Assembly (NCBI GenBank): GCA_934457145.1
Contig: CAKSHP010000014.1
Span: forward strand, 1-55,967
Source: an uncultured Clostridia bacterium
Lineage (GTDB): Bacteria; Bacillota; Clostridia; UBA1381; UMGS1253
Length of the DNA: 55,967 bases
Direction: 5' to 3'
Part shown: positions 9,538-18,392 of the stretch, piece after piece
How positions within the stretch are numbered: the first letter of the stretch is position 1
How the letters are laid out: each line of letters opens with the position of its first letter
The notes under the pieces: generated by a model
What the model was told of the DNA's origin: nothing
Database searches by the model: none
The model's input: the letters and a program-made list of their open reading frames with translations, nothing else
Program-made: the position numbers and the translations under genes

Positions 9538-10192
9538 TTTCACATACAGATTAAACTATGCAAAAACCGAAAATGCAAGATATATTTCGCACCTTGATTT
9601 TGTGCGTGTACTAAACCGCACCATAAGAAGAAGCGGTCTGCCCGTAACATACACAGAAGGTTTTAATCCGCACCCTGTTATGGTGGTTGCAATGCCGCTC
9701 GGAGTCGGCGTTACAAGCGATAATGAGTATATAGATATTGATTTTGACGAAAATCCCGGTGAAGATATAGTTTATGAAAGGTTTTTAAACGCCTTTCCCG
9801 AAGGAATAACTCTCAAAAAAGCAAAGCTTAAAACAGCCGATATGCCGAGTTTTAAGAATTTAGACGAAGCAGGTTACATATGCGAAATCGAAACCAAAAA
9901 CTTAAAAGATCTTGATTTGAAAGGATTTTTAAATCAAGACGAAATAATAGTTTCAAAAAAAACAAAAAGCTCCGTTAAAGATGTGGATATAAAAAACGAT
10001 ATAAAAGATTTAAATCTTTTAGAAAAAAGCGAAAATTATTTTAAATTCTCGCTTCGCGTTCCCGCCGGGAACACATATAATTTAAAGCCGGAGCTTGTCT
10101 TTAGCGCACTTAGTGCGTATCAAAACTTTGAACTTATCTTTGTTAAGGTACACAGAACAAACCTGTATGCCGAAGGCAAAGAATTTATTTAA
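9527..10192 (+). CDS. TIGR03936/DUF2344 radical-SAM-associated protein
   Basis: A 221-residue partner of the preceding radical SAM protein. The N-terminus (RLNYAKTENARYISHLD) and the stretch EGFNPHPVMVVAMPLGVGV are typical of DUF2344. The start is ATG 9527 with GGTGGAGG (9511-9518); the gene overlaps the end of its partner by 11 nt, so translation is probably coupled. In some lineages this domain is fused to the radical SAM protein, which supports a shared complex. Biochemical role unknown. Confidence 0.9.
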   Translation: MKGNFTYRLNYAKTENARYISHLDFVRVLNRTIRRSGLPVTYTEGFNPHPVMVVAMPLGVGVTSDNEYIDIDFDENPGEDIVYERFLNAFPEGITLKKAKLKTADMPSFKNLDEAGYICEIETKNLKDLDLKGFLNQDEIIVSKKTKSSVKDVDIKNDIKDLNLLEKSENYFKFSLRVPAGNTYNLKPELVFSALSAYQNFELIFVKVHRTNLYAEGKEFI

Positions 10193-10251
10193 AATTTTAT
10201 CCTGCTGATAAAAAATATATGCCGTGCAGGGCGGCGGAATGGAGAGTAATT

Positions 10252-10638
10252 ATGGTAAAAGGTATTGAACACGTTGCAATTTTTGCAAAGGACACGAAAG
10301 CCCTTTGCGACTGGTATGTAAATATGTTTGACCTTAAAGTTGTTTATGACAACGGCAAGGGCACATATTTTGCCGCATTTGAAAGCGGTGACATGATCGA
10401 GTTTTGCATGCAGACCGAAAGCGGAAGCGATTTCGGCGATAAAACCGGCGGAATAAGACATCTGGCGCTTTCCGTAACAGAAGACGGTTTTGACAAAATG
10501 GTTGAAAAGCTTAAAAATGCGGGCGTTGAAATTGTAAGCGATGTGAGCGTGTCATCTAAAGGAATTAAAACATTTTTCTTCCGTGACATCGAATCGAATA
10601 TTTCACATCTTATCTACAGACCTCAGCCGCTCGTTTAA
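10252..10638 (+). CDS. VOC (glyoxalase/dioxygenase) superfamily protein
   Basis: A 128-residue single-domain protein with the paired beta-alpha-beta-beta-beta VOC layout: IEHVAIFAKDTKALCDWYVNMF at the front and IRHLALSV at the start of the second half. Possible metal ligands are His7, Glu residues near 47 and 119, and His in GIRHLAL. The family includes glyoxalase I, methylmalonyl-CoA epimerase and ring-cleaving dioxygenases, and the substrate cannot be assigned. The start is ATG 10252 behind GGAGAG (10241-10246). It sits 59 bp after the radical-SAM partner and 31 bp before the LUD gene, with no separate promoter recognised. Confidence 0.88.
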   Translation: MVKGIEHVAIFAKDTKALCDWYVNMFDLKVVYDNGKGTYFAAFESGDMIEFCMQTESGSDFGDKTGGIRHLALSVTEDGFDKMVEKLKNAGVEIVSDVSVSSKGIKTFFFRDIESNISHLIYRPQPLV

Positions 10639-10669
10639 AAATCATTACTGAAAAAGAGGAGAAATTAAA

Positions 10670-11308
10670 ATGGAACCAACAAAAAAATGGTATAATGAAT
10701 GTATGGCCCATGACCTTGTTGAAACTCTCAACAAAAAAGGCTACGACGGCATTTATGCCGCAACAGCAGAAGAAGCAAGACAAAAAGTGTCCGAAATATT
10801 AACCGAAGGCGCAACAGTTGCAACCGGCGGTTCGGTAACACTTAACGAAACTCATATCTTTGAAGATATCACAAGCGGAAAATATCAGTTTATCGAAAGA
10901 TATAAACAGCCGAGCTTTGAAGTTATATGCGATAAATACCGCGAAGGCTTTTTTGCGGATTTCTTTGTTACAAGCTCAAATGCAATCACAAAAGACGGCG
11001 AGCTTGTTAATATGGACTGCACCGGAAACAGAACCGGCTGCATAGCATTCGGACCTAAAAAAGTTATTATTATAATCGGCACAAACAAAATTGTCGACGA
11101 TATCGGCGAAGGTATCAAACGCTGCAAGCAAGTTGCTATAATGAATGCAAAACGCATCAAGCATACCGTCCCCTGCAATGAAGACGCCGTCTGTCACGAC
11201 TGCGACAGGCAGCTTAGAGTATGCAATGTAACAAGCATAGTACATAACTGCTACAAGTTTCCGAAAAGAATAAGCGTAATTGTTGTTCCCGAAGAACTGG
11301 GGTATTAA
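10670..11308 (+). CDS. LUD-domain protein (LutC/YkgG-like)
   Basis: A 212-residue protein of the LUD (lactate utilisation, DUF162) family. Features are ATGGSVTLNE near residue 46, TSSNAIT near 102, the central TGNRTGC segment near 121 and a Cys-rich tail (HDCDRQLRVCNV) that could hold a metal. In lactate-oxidising operons LUD proteins accompany iron-sulfur subunits, but here the gene stands alone after a VOC gene, so a role in lactate metabolism is only a family-level inference. The ribosome site is AGAGGAG (10655-10661). A strong terminator closes the unit at 11307-11346. Confidence 0.85.
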   Translation: MEPTKKWYNECMAHDLVETLNKKGYDGIYAATAEEARQKVSEILTEGATVATGGSVTLNETHIFEDITSGKYQFIERYKQPSFEVICDKYREGFFADFFVTSSNAITKDGELVNMDCTGNRTGCIAFGPKKVIIIIGTNKIVDDIGEGIKRCKQVAIMNAKRIKHTVPCNEDAVCHDCDRQLRVCNVTSIVHNCYKFPKRISVIVVPEELGY

Positions 11309-11346
11309 AAATATGCCGTGTGCAAAATGCACACGGCATATTTTTT
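11307..11346. terminator. Bidirectional terminator
   Basis: A 15-16 bp perfect stem (ATATGCCGTGTGCA / TGCACACGGCATAT) with A- and T-runs on both flanks. It serves the LUD gene on plus and the transporter on minus. Confidence 0.88.
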
Positions 11347-11383
11347 AGCTAAATACCACTTGCAACTCAAACAGATATTTATT

Positions 11384-12361
11384 TTAAATATCATAAATTC
11401 CAAGTATCACAATACCTATAAATACGGCTGCAATCGCCATATAGTGTCTTAGCGACAACTTTTCTTTCAAGAAAATTCTGCTCCACAAAAGCGATACGGC
11501 GCAGTATGCCGAAATTATAACCAAACCAACTTTATAATCCGACACAACAACCATCATATAAAATACCTGACCAACCGTTTCGCATATACCGCCAAGCGTT
11601 TTTACCGAGTCAAACTTTAAATCAATTTCTTCTTTTCTTATCACAAACACATATATTATAAAAATCAAAGCCATAAACAGCCATGTAAATTCATATGCAG
11701 TGTTTAAAATATCTCCGCTTAAAAGCTCTGCCGCGTCCGAGTCCATTCCGCCGCCGATAAGCTTTTCCGAATAATTATCCGCAATAAGTGTATCAACAAA
11801 TGTTCCCAAACCGTCAAGCAAACAATAAATAACAGGAAGCAAAATAGCAATAAAGCTTTTTGCATATTTTCTGTTAGACGCCATCTGCCGGAGTTTTCTT
11901 GCGTTGTCATCTTCAAAATAGTCAACGAAACCAAGCGAAATAACTCCGATTATAATTAACACAACGCCTGTAATAATCGGCGCGTTTAAAAATATTGCAT
12001 CAGAGCTTTCGTCCTGTGTCCAGGTAACACCAAAATAAAAAAGGCTCATAATAAGTGCAAGCGCACCCGAACTGTTACATATCGGCGATGATATTGAAAG
12101 CTCTATGTATCTTAAACATATATATCCTATCAGCATTGAAGATATATAAAAAAACGAAGCCGGCAAATATGTTATAATGTCTGAAAATTTTAAAGGCACG
12201 CCTCCGACGGTTATTTCATAAATCGCATGAATACCCATCACAATACCTACCGCTATACCTACCTTGTAATGACTCAGTTTGTCGCTCTGTTTGGAACCTG
12301 CCTTGCTGAATATGTCAGATCCGCTCCAGCACAACATTGCAATAATTGATGTAAGCCACAT
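11384..12361 (-). CDS. DMT/EamA-type multi-span membrane transporter
   Basis: A 325-residue integral membrane protein with about ten hydrophobic helices in two halves, separated near the middle by a charged cytosolic loop (FVDYFEDDNARKLRQMASN). The N-terminus (MWLTSIIAMLCWSGSDIFSKAGS) and the glycine-rich end (AVFIGIVILGIYDI) are typical of the drug/metabolite transporter superfamily. The substrate is unknown. The start is ATG at 12361 because GGGAGG (minus, 12376-12371) sits 9 nt upstream; an ATG 24 nt further out precedes that site and is unlikely. It is monocistronic, with a consensus promoter at 12397-12425. Confidence 0.85.
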   Translation of the reverse strand: MWLTSIIAMLCWSGSDIFSKAGSKQSDKLSHYKVGIAVGIVMGIHAIYEITVGGVPLKFSDIITYLPASFFYISSMLIGYICLRYIELSISSPICNSSGALALIMSLFYFGVTWTQDESSDAIFLNAPIITGVVLIIIGVISLGFVDYFEDDNARKLRQMASNRKYAKSFIAILLPVIYCLLDGLGTFVDTLIADNYSEKLIGGGMDSDAAELLSGDILNTAYEFTWLFMALIFIIYVFVIRKEEIDLKFDSVKTLGGICETVGQVFYMMVVVSDYKVGLVIISAYCAVSLLWSRIFLKEKLSLRHYMAIAAVFIGIVILGIYDI

Positions 12362-12396
12362 AATTTTTTTCCTCCCAAATATCAAAATGCCTTATA

Positions 12397-12425
12397 ATTA
12401 TACAATATAACGCATTTTTTGTCAA
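12397..12425 (-). promoter_or_regulatory. Consensus sigma-A promoter of the DMT transporter
   Basis: On minus: TTGACA (12425-12420), 17 nt, TATAAT (12402-12397), a perfect match to consensus. Confidence 0.88.
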
Positions 12426-12462
12426 GCAGTAAATTGTTTGTTAATAAAATTTCCGATTGTTA

Positions 12463-12491
12463 TTGACAAAAACAGAAATTCATTATAAAAT
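12463..12491 (+). promoter_or_regulatory. Sigma-A promoter of the subtilase gene
   Basis: TTGACA (12463-12468), 17 nt, TAAAAT (12486-12491); a TATAAA at 12484 with a shorter spacer is the alternative. Divergent from the transporter promoter 38 bp away. Confidence 0.7.
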
Positions 12492-12526
12492 TATTTTATA
12501 GTCTGATTTATCGGAGGTTTTTTAAT

Positions 12527-13975
12527 TTGAAACATTTTTTTAGATTTATTATCTGCAGCTTGCTGATTTTTTTATTTTCCGGCATCGTTTATGCAAATTC
12601 CGAAGAATTTAACGGTTATATAATAAAACTTAAGAGCGACACAGCACTCACTTTTTGCGACGATATACAGCCGCTTTACCCGTCACTCGGAATTTATAAA
12701 GCCGACACGCTTTCAGATGCTGAAAATTATGAGGCTTTCTGCGAATATATAGAACCTGACTTTACCGTGAGCTTAGATGAATACACAACATATGACTATT
12801 CTTCATTTGAAGACTTTAACACATTTTCGTCCTCGCAAGCCCTGTTTATGCAAAAGGCAGGCGTGTACGGCAAGGGCGTAAAAGTAGGCGTTGTTGACTC
12901 GGGTGCTTTTGCCCACAGCGCAATAAAAGAAAATATAAAAGGCGGATATAACTATATTGATAACACCGAAGACTACACTGATACATACGGTCACGGCACC
13001 GCCGTTATAAGCACGCTCGCCGCGTCTTACAAAAATGGCGCAGTTCTCGGCACAGCGCCCAAATGCGATATATATGCGCTCAAATGCTTTAATTCAAAAA
13101 CAACTTTAATTTCCAATATCATAAAAGCAATTGAAGGCGCGGTAAACACCTATGACGTTGATATAATAAATTTAAGCCTCGGCGCTCCTAATGCTTCAGA
13201 CGCATTGACAAATGCCATAAACGATGCCGTTTCAAAAGGTATTATAGTTGTGGCAGCCTCCGGTAACAGCGGCAATGAAGAATATTATTATCCCGCCTCT
13301 TTTGATAATGTTATAAGCGTTTCGGCGCTTAACTCTGCCGGAGATAAACGTGCGGCAATTTCAACTTACAACGATAAAACAGATTGCTGCGCCGTAGGCT
13401 TAAATGTTAAGGTTTGCACCCTTAGCGATAACTCATACACATATAAAAGCGGAACCAGCTTTGCCTGTCCTCAGGTCAGCGGAATTATCGCATGCATGCT
13501 TTCTTTAAATCCTGATTTGACCGTTTCTCAAGTAAAAGAAATTTTATCAAAAACATGCACCAAACTTGAGAATCTGACCGATTATTCTAATGAATACGGA
13601 TATGGAAAAATTAACGCCGAGGCAATTTTTAAATATATGATGGCAGATAAGGAGTTTTTTATTTCCCCTGCCGATAATTACCTTGCCGAACCGTTTAGCT
13701 CTTATGGTGAGTATCGCATCTGGAAAAATCCATGTTCTTTGTTAAAACCGGTTGCTTTCTGGAACGAATATTTGCCAAACGGAAAAATAAAGGAACAAAA
13801 TATGTTTAATTTGGATTTTGAAAATGAACATGAAGTTATCTTCGGAAAAACCGGCAGCAGTGATGATACAACGTTTAAGATTTTCTTGTGGCAAGATACT
13901 CTAAACATCACTCCCCTGCCATTTTTTAAGTCCTTTTCAGAATCAGCTTATATAGAAGATTTAGGCGACAGATAA
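12527..13975 (+). CDS. Secreted subtilisin-like serine protease (S8)
   Basis: A 482-residue secreted or surface endopeptidase. The signal peptide is residues 1-23 (ends GIVYANS) and a short N-terminal region (about 25-105) may act as an inhibitor-type propeptide. The catalytic triad is Asp124 (GVVDSGAF), His156 (YGHGTAV) and Ser311 (SGTSFACPQVSG), with the oxyanion Asn247 (AASGNSG). The catalytic domain ends near 370. The last 110 residues, rich in aromatic and acidic residues, match no domain I recognise. The start is a TTG at 12527 with TCGGAGG 9 nt upstream; no ATG precedes the signal peptide. The U32 peptidase gene follows after 40 bp. Confidence 0.9.
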   Translation: MKHFFRFIICSLLIFLFSGIVYANSEEFNGYIIKLKSDTALTFCDDIQPLYPSLGIYKADTLSDAENYEAFCEYIEPDFTVSLDEYTTYDYSSFEDFNTFSSSQALFMQKAGVYGKGVKVGVVDSGAFAHSAIKENIKGGYNYIDNTEDYTDTYGHGTAVISTLAASYKNGAVLGTAPKCDIYALKCFNSKTTLISNIIKAIEGAVNTYDVDIINLSLGAPNASDALTNAINDAVSKGIIVVAASGNSGNEEYYYPASFDNVISVSALNSAGDKRAAISTYNDKTDCCAVGLNVKVCTLSDNSYTYKSGTSFACPQVSGIIACMLSLNPDLTVSQVKEILSKTCTKLENLTDYSNEYGYGKINAEAIFKYMMADKEFFISPADNYLAEPFSSYGEYRIWKNPCSLLKPVAFWNEYLPNGKIKEQNMFNLDFENEHEVIFGKTGSSDDTTFKIFLWQDTLNITPLPFFKSFSESAYIEDLGDR

Positions 13976-14015
13976 TATTAAAATATCATACAACAAAGAA
14001 AGGCAGTATAAAATC

Positions 14016-15272
14016 ATGCAAAAAATAGAACTTTTGGCACCTGCGGGCGACCTTCTAAAACTAAAAACCGCCATAAACTACGGCGCAGATGCCGTTTATA
14101 TCGGCGGAGAAGCCTTCGGACTTCGAACGGCTTCCAAAAATTTTGACGAAAACTCCATGCGTGAAGCGGTAGAGTATGCTCATGAACGCGGAAAAAAAAT
14201 ATACCTTACAACAAACGTAATCCCGCACAATTCAGATTTGGGCGCATTTCCGAAATACATCGAAAATGTCGTAAAAATCGGAGTGGACGCTCTTATAATT
14301 GCAGACCTCGGGCTTTTTTCATACATGAGAAAAAACTATCCCAACTTTCATTTGCATATTTCAACACAGGCGAACAACACTAATTATTGGTCTGCGAACG
14401 CATGGTATGAAATGGGTGCAAAAAGAGTTGTGCTCGCCCGTGAACTCAGTTTAAACGAAATAGCCCAAATAAGAAAAAACACTCCCGCGGATTTGGAGCT
14501 TGAAGCTTTTGTTCACGGCGCAATGTGCGTTTCATATTCCGGCAGATGTCTTTTAAGCAACTACCTTGCCCACCGCGATGCAAATAAAGGAGCGTGCGCT
14601 CAGCCGTGCAGATGGAAATATTCTTTGGTTGAACAAACAAGACCGGGAGAATATATGCCCATCGGCGAAGGTGATGACGGAAGCTTTATTTTAAATTCAA
14701 AAGATTTATGTATGTTAGGACATATAAAAGAGTTTGCCGAATGCGGTATAACAAGCTTTAAAATCGAAGGCAGAGTAAAAAGCGAATATTATGTTGCAAG
14801 CACGGTTAAAGCATACCGCAACGAAATAGACAAATATTTAGAAGATCCCGCAAATTATAAGTTTGATAAAAAAAGCTATGACGAAGTTTTAAAAACAAGC
14901 CACCGCCCCTACAGCACGGGATTTTATTTAAACAAACCAAACGAAAATTCTCAGGTTTATGCCTCAAGCTCATATGTGCGCGATTTTGACCTTGTCGGCT
15001 ATGTTACAGACTATGACGAAAAAACAAAAACTGCCACAATCGAACAGCGAAACAAATTCTGCATCGGCGATACTGTTGAGTTTTTAATGCCGAACAGTAA
15101 ATGTTTTTCTCAAAAGGTTACCAATCTTAAAAATGATAAAGGCGAAGAAATCCAGAGCACTCCGCATGCGCAAATGATTTTCACCATGCAGACAAACGAG
15201 CCTGTGTGTACCGGAAGCTTTGTAAGAAAAGGCTCTGTCGAAAATAACACGGAATTTGAAAGGGATAATTAA
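14016..15272 (+). CDS. U32 family peptidase / RNA-hydroxylation-type protein
   Basis: A 418-residue cytosolic protein of the U32 family. The TIM-barrel-like core begins IELLAPAGDLLKLKTAI and includes YGADAVYIGG. The family signature is EAFVHGAMCVSYSGRC (about 163-178), with further conserved cysteines in GACAQPCRW (194 and 198); these four cysteines are typical of members that bind an iron-sulfur cluster. Originally called collagenase-type peptidases, close relatives (RlhA, TrhP) are needed for rRNA or tRNA hydroxylation, so protease activity should not be assumed. Ribosome site AGAAAGG at 13997-14003. It overlaps nothing and is followed by the HAD gene 1 bp later. Confidence 0.92.
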   Translation: MQKIELLAPAGDLLKLKTAINYGADAVYIGGEAFGLRTASKNFDENSMREAVEYAHERGKKIYLTTNVIPHNSDLGAFPKYIENVVKIGVDALIIADLGLFSYMRKNYPNFHLHISTQANNTNYWSANAWYEMGAKRVVLARELSLNEIAQIRKNTPADLELEAFVHGAMCVSYSGRCLLSNYLAHRDANKGACAQPCRWKYSLVEQTRPGEYMPIGEGDDGSFILNSKDLCMLGHIKEFAECGITSFKIEGRVKSEYYVASTVKAYRNEIDKYLEDPANYKFDKKSYDEVLKTSHRPYSTGFYLNKPNENSQVYASSSYVRDFDLVGYVTDYDEKTKTATIEQRNKFCIGDTVEFLMPNSKCFSQKVTNLKNDKGEEIQSTPHAQMIFTMQTNEPVCTGSFVRKGSVENNTEFERDN

Positions 15273-15273
15273 A

Positions 15274-15969
15274 ATGAAAATCGGCGCAGTTGTATTTGAC
15301 CTTGACCACACATTGTTTGACCGCTATGAAACGTTAAAACTTTGCGCACCCGAACTGTATAGCGGATTTCATGAAATAATTTCACAAAAATACGATTTAA
15401 AAGCTTTCACAAATCTTTTAATTGAAGCTGATAAACACTGCATACATTACGGCTGGAGCGCACTGTTTGACTATTATGTAAAACACGGGCTTTTAAAAGA
15501 AGGCATGTCCTTCCCTGCCGAAAATTATCTTAAAGCTCTTTTAAATTCTTATAAACACCATGCAGTAAAATACAGTTTTACCAAAGATGTTTTAAGCTTT
15601 ATAAAATCCCATAATCTTAAAACCGGACTTATAACAAACGGCGCTGTAAGTCTTCAAAATGCAAAGCTTGAAATGCTTGATATAAAAAACTGCTTTGATG
15701 AGATTTTAATAAGCGAGCAATTGGGCTGTGAAAAGCCGGACACAAAGCTTTTTTTTGAAATGTCAAAAAGGCTTAAAATTCCCCCGGACAAGTTAATATA
15801 TGTAGGCGACCATCCGATAAACGATGCACTCGCCTCCCAAAAAGCCGGCTACACCCCAGTGCTTGTAAAATCAATGGGATTTTTCACAATGCCGGTTGCA
15901 AAAACTTTTAAATACTGTATAGACGATATTTCTTATCTTCCACAGCTGATTTTAAAAGAATTTTTATAA
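15274..15969 (+). CDS. HAD-superfamily hydrolase (YjjG-like)
   Basis: A 231-residue phosphatase-type protein. HAD motif I is VFDLDHTLFD (Asp9 nucleophile, Asp11), motif II is LITNG, motif III lysine is in CEKPDTKLF and motif IV is YVGDHPINDA. A helical cap sits between motifs I and II, as in nucleotide and phosphoglycolate-type phosphatases such as YjjG; the substrate is not determinable. The start is ATG 15274 with GAAAGGG (15258-15264) lying inside the tail of the U32 gene, so the two are translationally close. An in-frame TTG at 15256 overlaps the ribosome site and is rejected. Confidence 0.9.
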   Translation: MKIGAVVFDLDHTLFDRYETLKLCAPELYSGFHEIISQKYDLKAFTNLLIEADKHCIHYGWSALFDYYVKHGLLKEGMSFPAENYLKALLNSYKHHAVKYSFTKDVLSFIKSHNLKTGLITNGAVSLQNAKLEMLDIKNCFDEILISEQLGCEKPDTKLFFEMSKRLKIPPDKLIYVGDHPINDALASQKAGYTPVLVKSMGFFTMPVAKTFKYCIDDISYLPQLILKEFL

Positions 15970-16027
15970 ATAAGACAAAAATATGATACTTTATGACAAA
16001 TAAATGATATTATTTACTTAAAATATG

Positions 16028-16036
16028 TGGTATAAT
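16028..16036 (+). promoter_or_regulatory. Extended -10 promoter of the Gfo/Idh/MocA gene
   Basis: TGGTATAAT, i.e. TG-N-TATAAT; no good -35 at standard spacing. About 45 nt before the start codon. Confidence 0.55.
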
Positions 16037-16080
16037 CAGATTGTATTTTTAATATATAAAGAAAGGCCATGGTGATTACT

Positions 16081-17196
16081 ATGTCAGAAAAGAAAATAAG
16101 AGTCGGTATTATCGGTACGGGAGGAATTGCCCGTCAGCATTTAAAAACATACCTTGATCAGGATGATGTTTTAATAGTTGCAGGTGCAGACCTTGTTGAA
16201 GGAAAAGCCGAAAAGTTTTTTGAAGAATTCGGCATTACCGGTGCAAAATGTTATAACTCTCACACAGAAATGCTAAACGATCCGTCTTTAAACTTAGACG
16301 TTGTTTCGGTGTGTACATATAACTGCACTCATGCCGAGTGTACCATTGCGGCTCTTAACAAAGGTATTAACGTTATTTTGGAAAAACCCATGTGTGTTAC
16401 AACCGAAGAAGCAGTTGAAATTATGCGCGCAGAAAAAAAGAGCGGAAAAATTTTATCGCTCGGTTTCCAGCCCCGTTTTGATATCAATATGCAAATGATT
16501 AAAAAAATAGTTGACTCGGGCGAACTCGGTCAGATTTACTATATCCAAACCGGCGGCGGAAGAAGATGCGGCATACCTGCCTCTGCCGAAAAAACCACGT
16601 TTATCAGAAAAGACACCGCAGCCCTCGGCGCCCTTGGCGATATAGGCTGTTATTCGCTTGATATGGTTTTAAATGCAATAGGCTATCCGAAGCCCCTTAA
16701 GGTTTCAGGCTACAAATCCGCATTTTTCGGCACCAATCCCGACTACTACACCGGTCTTAACAAGCCCGCAAGCCTTGCAGACGAATTCGGCGTTGACGAC
16801 TTTGCCGCCGCTTTTATCCGTCTTGAAGGCGACATAATTTTAGACTTTCGAATTGCCTGGGCAATGCATCTTGACACTCCCGGCGACACCATTATCATGG
16901 GCACAAAAGGTTCGCTTCGTATTCCCTCAACAGATTGCTGGAACGGCGCTCCCGGCGGTGAAATGACAGTTTATCACAATGTTGCCGGTACACCGACTCA
17001 GACAAAAGTTCCGCTTTTGGAAAACACACAAACTATCTGGCAGGGAAAAATACGTTCGTTCTTAGACGCCGTTATCTCCGGCGGCAAAGCACCCGTACCC
17101 ACATCGCAGATACTTTATAATCAGGCAATTATAGACAGCATCTTTAAATCCGCTCAGCTCGGCGAAGAAATAGATGTTGTAATTCCCGAAATTTAA
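16081..17196 (+). CDS. Gfo/Idh/MocA family oxidoreductase
   Basis: A 371-residue NAD(P)-dependent sugar or cyclitol dehydrogenase-type protein. The N-terminal Rossmann domain begins RVGIIGTGGIARQH and has the EKP motif (ILEKPMC) near residue 105. The C-terminal alpha/beta domain carries the family tract GALGDIGCYSLDMVL, where the Asp and neighbouring residues normally bind substrate. The gene is monocistronic with its own promoter and terminator, so the neighbours give no substrate clue. ATG 16081 was chosen over the in-frame ATG at 16069 because the AGAAAGG (16060-16066) is only 2 nt from 16069. It is distinct from the second family member at 50469. Confidence 0.9.
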   Translation: MSEKKIRVGIIGTGGIARQHLKTYLDQDDVLIVAGADLVEGKAEKFFEEFGITGAKCYNSHTEMLNDPSLNLDVVSVCTYNCTHAECTIAALNKGINVILEKPMCVTTEEAVEIMRAEKKSGKILSLGFQPRFDINMQMIKKIVDSGELGQIYYIQTGGGRRCGIPASAEKTTFIRKDTAALGALGDIGCYSLDMVLNAIGYPKPLKVSGYKSAFFGTNPDYYTGLNKPASLADEFGVDDFAAAFIRLEGDIILDFRIAWAMHLDTPGDTIIMGTKGSLRIPSTDCWNGAPGGEMTVYHNVAGTPTQTKVPLLENTQTIWQGKIRSFLDAVISGGKAPVPTSQILYNQAIIDSIFKSAQLGEEIDVVIPEI

Positions 17197-17209
17197 TTTG
17201 TTTTATAAC

Positions 17210-17254
17210 AAAAAAGTGCGAGGCAAAATATTTTATATTGCCTTGCGCTTTTTA
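17210..17254. terminator. Bidirectional terminator
   Basis: AAAAAGTGCGAGGCAA pairs with TTGCCTTGCGCTTTTT through a 16-bp stem containing two G-U pairs, flanked by A/T-runs; it lies between converging genes. Confidence 0.85.
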
Positions 17255-17255
17255 A

Positions 17256-18392
17256 TTAATTTTCTCTTTTTAATATCATATTTAAAACCTGCGATACCGC
17301 AAGCGCAGCCGCGCAATAAATAAGCATATACAAAAAATATCTTTTATCATGCACCGCCATAAGATAATAATAAGGAGGCAGCAAAAGCCGCACAGGGCGC
17401 AAAATTTTAACATTTAAAAAAATGGGACACAGCGCCAGCATGATTATCATAAAAAACGGGATAAGCACTCCCAAATGCATCGGCGAGCGAAATAACATGC
17501 ATAACACCAAAGCAAAAAACGAAATCTGCAAAATATAAAGCAGCATAGAAATTATTTCGGTCAGTGCGTCTGTATTTATCCCGGCTAAAAAAATTGCCGC
17601 AGCCACAACTGTCCCCGAAAGCATAGCCGCCGCCAAACAGTTTGCAAATGCCGGGACTATTTTCTTTTTGTTTGCAAGCCATGCATAACGCCCCTCATTT
17701 TCGTCTTGCAGAAAATACATAGCTGCCGCAAGCGCCGAAAGAGCAATCAAAAGCGAAAGTATTCCGCGCATCGGCGTCAAAAGATAATTATTGTCAGCAG
17801 CGGTTTCCTGCTCATCATTTAGTTTTTTTATTTCAATAACACTTTTGCTGTTTTTATATGCATCATAATATCTGTGCAAAACCGCATCATCCGCTTTGTC
17901 TTTTAAACCCAATTCATTATATGTAAAATTTTTAAAAATCGAATAAGAAATATAGGGATACACCGCCCCGTAAAGCTTTTCGCGGCTCAGCTGAAGCGGT
18001 ATTGTTTCCTCTCTTTCAAACACCCTCACAAGCGTTTTAGAGTTCTCGCCGTCATATTTGTCCGCCCTTTCTTTAAAATCGTCAGCAAAACTCCAGAGTG
18101 CGTCTGCCTTTTGACTGTAAAGAAGATTTATTCCTTCTTCTTCATTTTCACAGCGAATATAATTTATAACGCTTTCATCCGACATAAGTTTATCAATCAC
18201 CGCACCCGCAATCTCATCGTCACTGTTCAAGCAAAGAGCAACGTTTAAAACGCCCTTGTCTTGTTCCATAGCCAGCCGCGCCGCAGGAAGCATAAGCGGA
18301 ATAATCAAAAGTATAATAAGAAAGCTATATCGTTTAACAAGCCTTTTTTCAAGCATAAAAAACCATTTTGCAGCAAAAACAATCTGTCTCAT
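17256..18392 (-). CDS. ABC-2 type exporter permease, distal subunit
   Basis: A 378-residue membrane protein with one N-terminal helix (about 22-40), a large extracytoplasmic loop rich in charged residues (about 45-205), then five or six C-terminal helices from about 207. This is the ABC-2 membrane-protein layout (as in YhgE/NatB-like exporters). Its ATG overlaps the TGA of the upstream permease gene by 4 nt, so the two are probably translated together and form a heterodimer served by the ATPase at 19627. The cargo is unknown; candidates for such systems are antimicrobial peptides, lipids or sodium. The stop is TAA, 2 bp from a bidirectional terminator. Confidence 0.85.
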   Translation of the reverse strand: MRQIVFAAKWFFMLEKRLVKRYSFLIILLIIPLMLPAARLAMEQDKGVLNVALCLNSDDEIAGAVIDKLMSDESVINYIRCENEEEGINLLYSQKADALWSFADDFKERADKYDGENSKTLVRVFEREETIPLQLSREKLYGAVYPYISYSIFKNFTYNELGLKDKADDAVLHRYYDAYKNSKSVIEIKKLNDEQETAADNNYLLTPMRGILSLLIALSALAAAMYFLQDENEGRYAWLANKKKIVPAFANCLAAAMLSGTVVAAAIFLAGINTDALTEIISMLLYILQISFFALVLCMLFRSPMHLGVLIPFFMIIMLALCPIFLNVKILRPVRLLLPPYYYLMAVHDKRYFLYMLIYCAAALAVSQVLNMILKREN

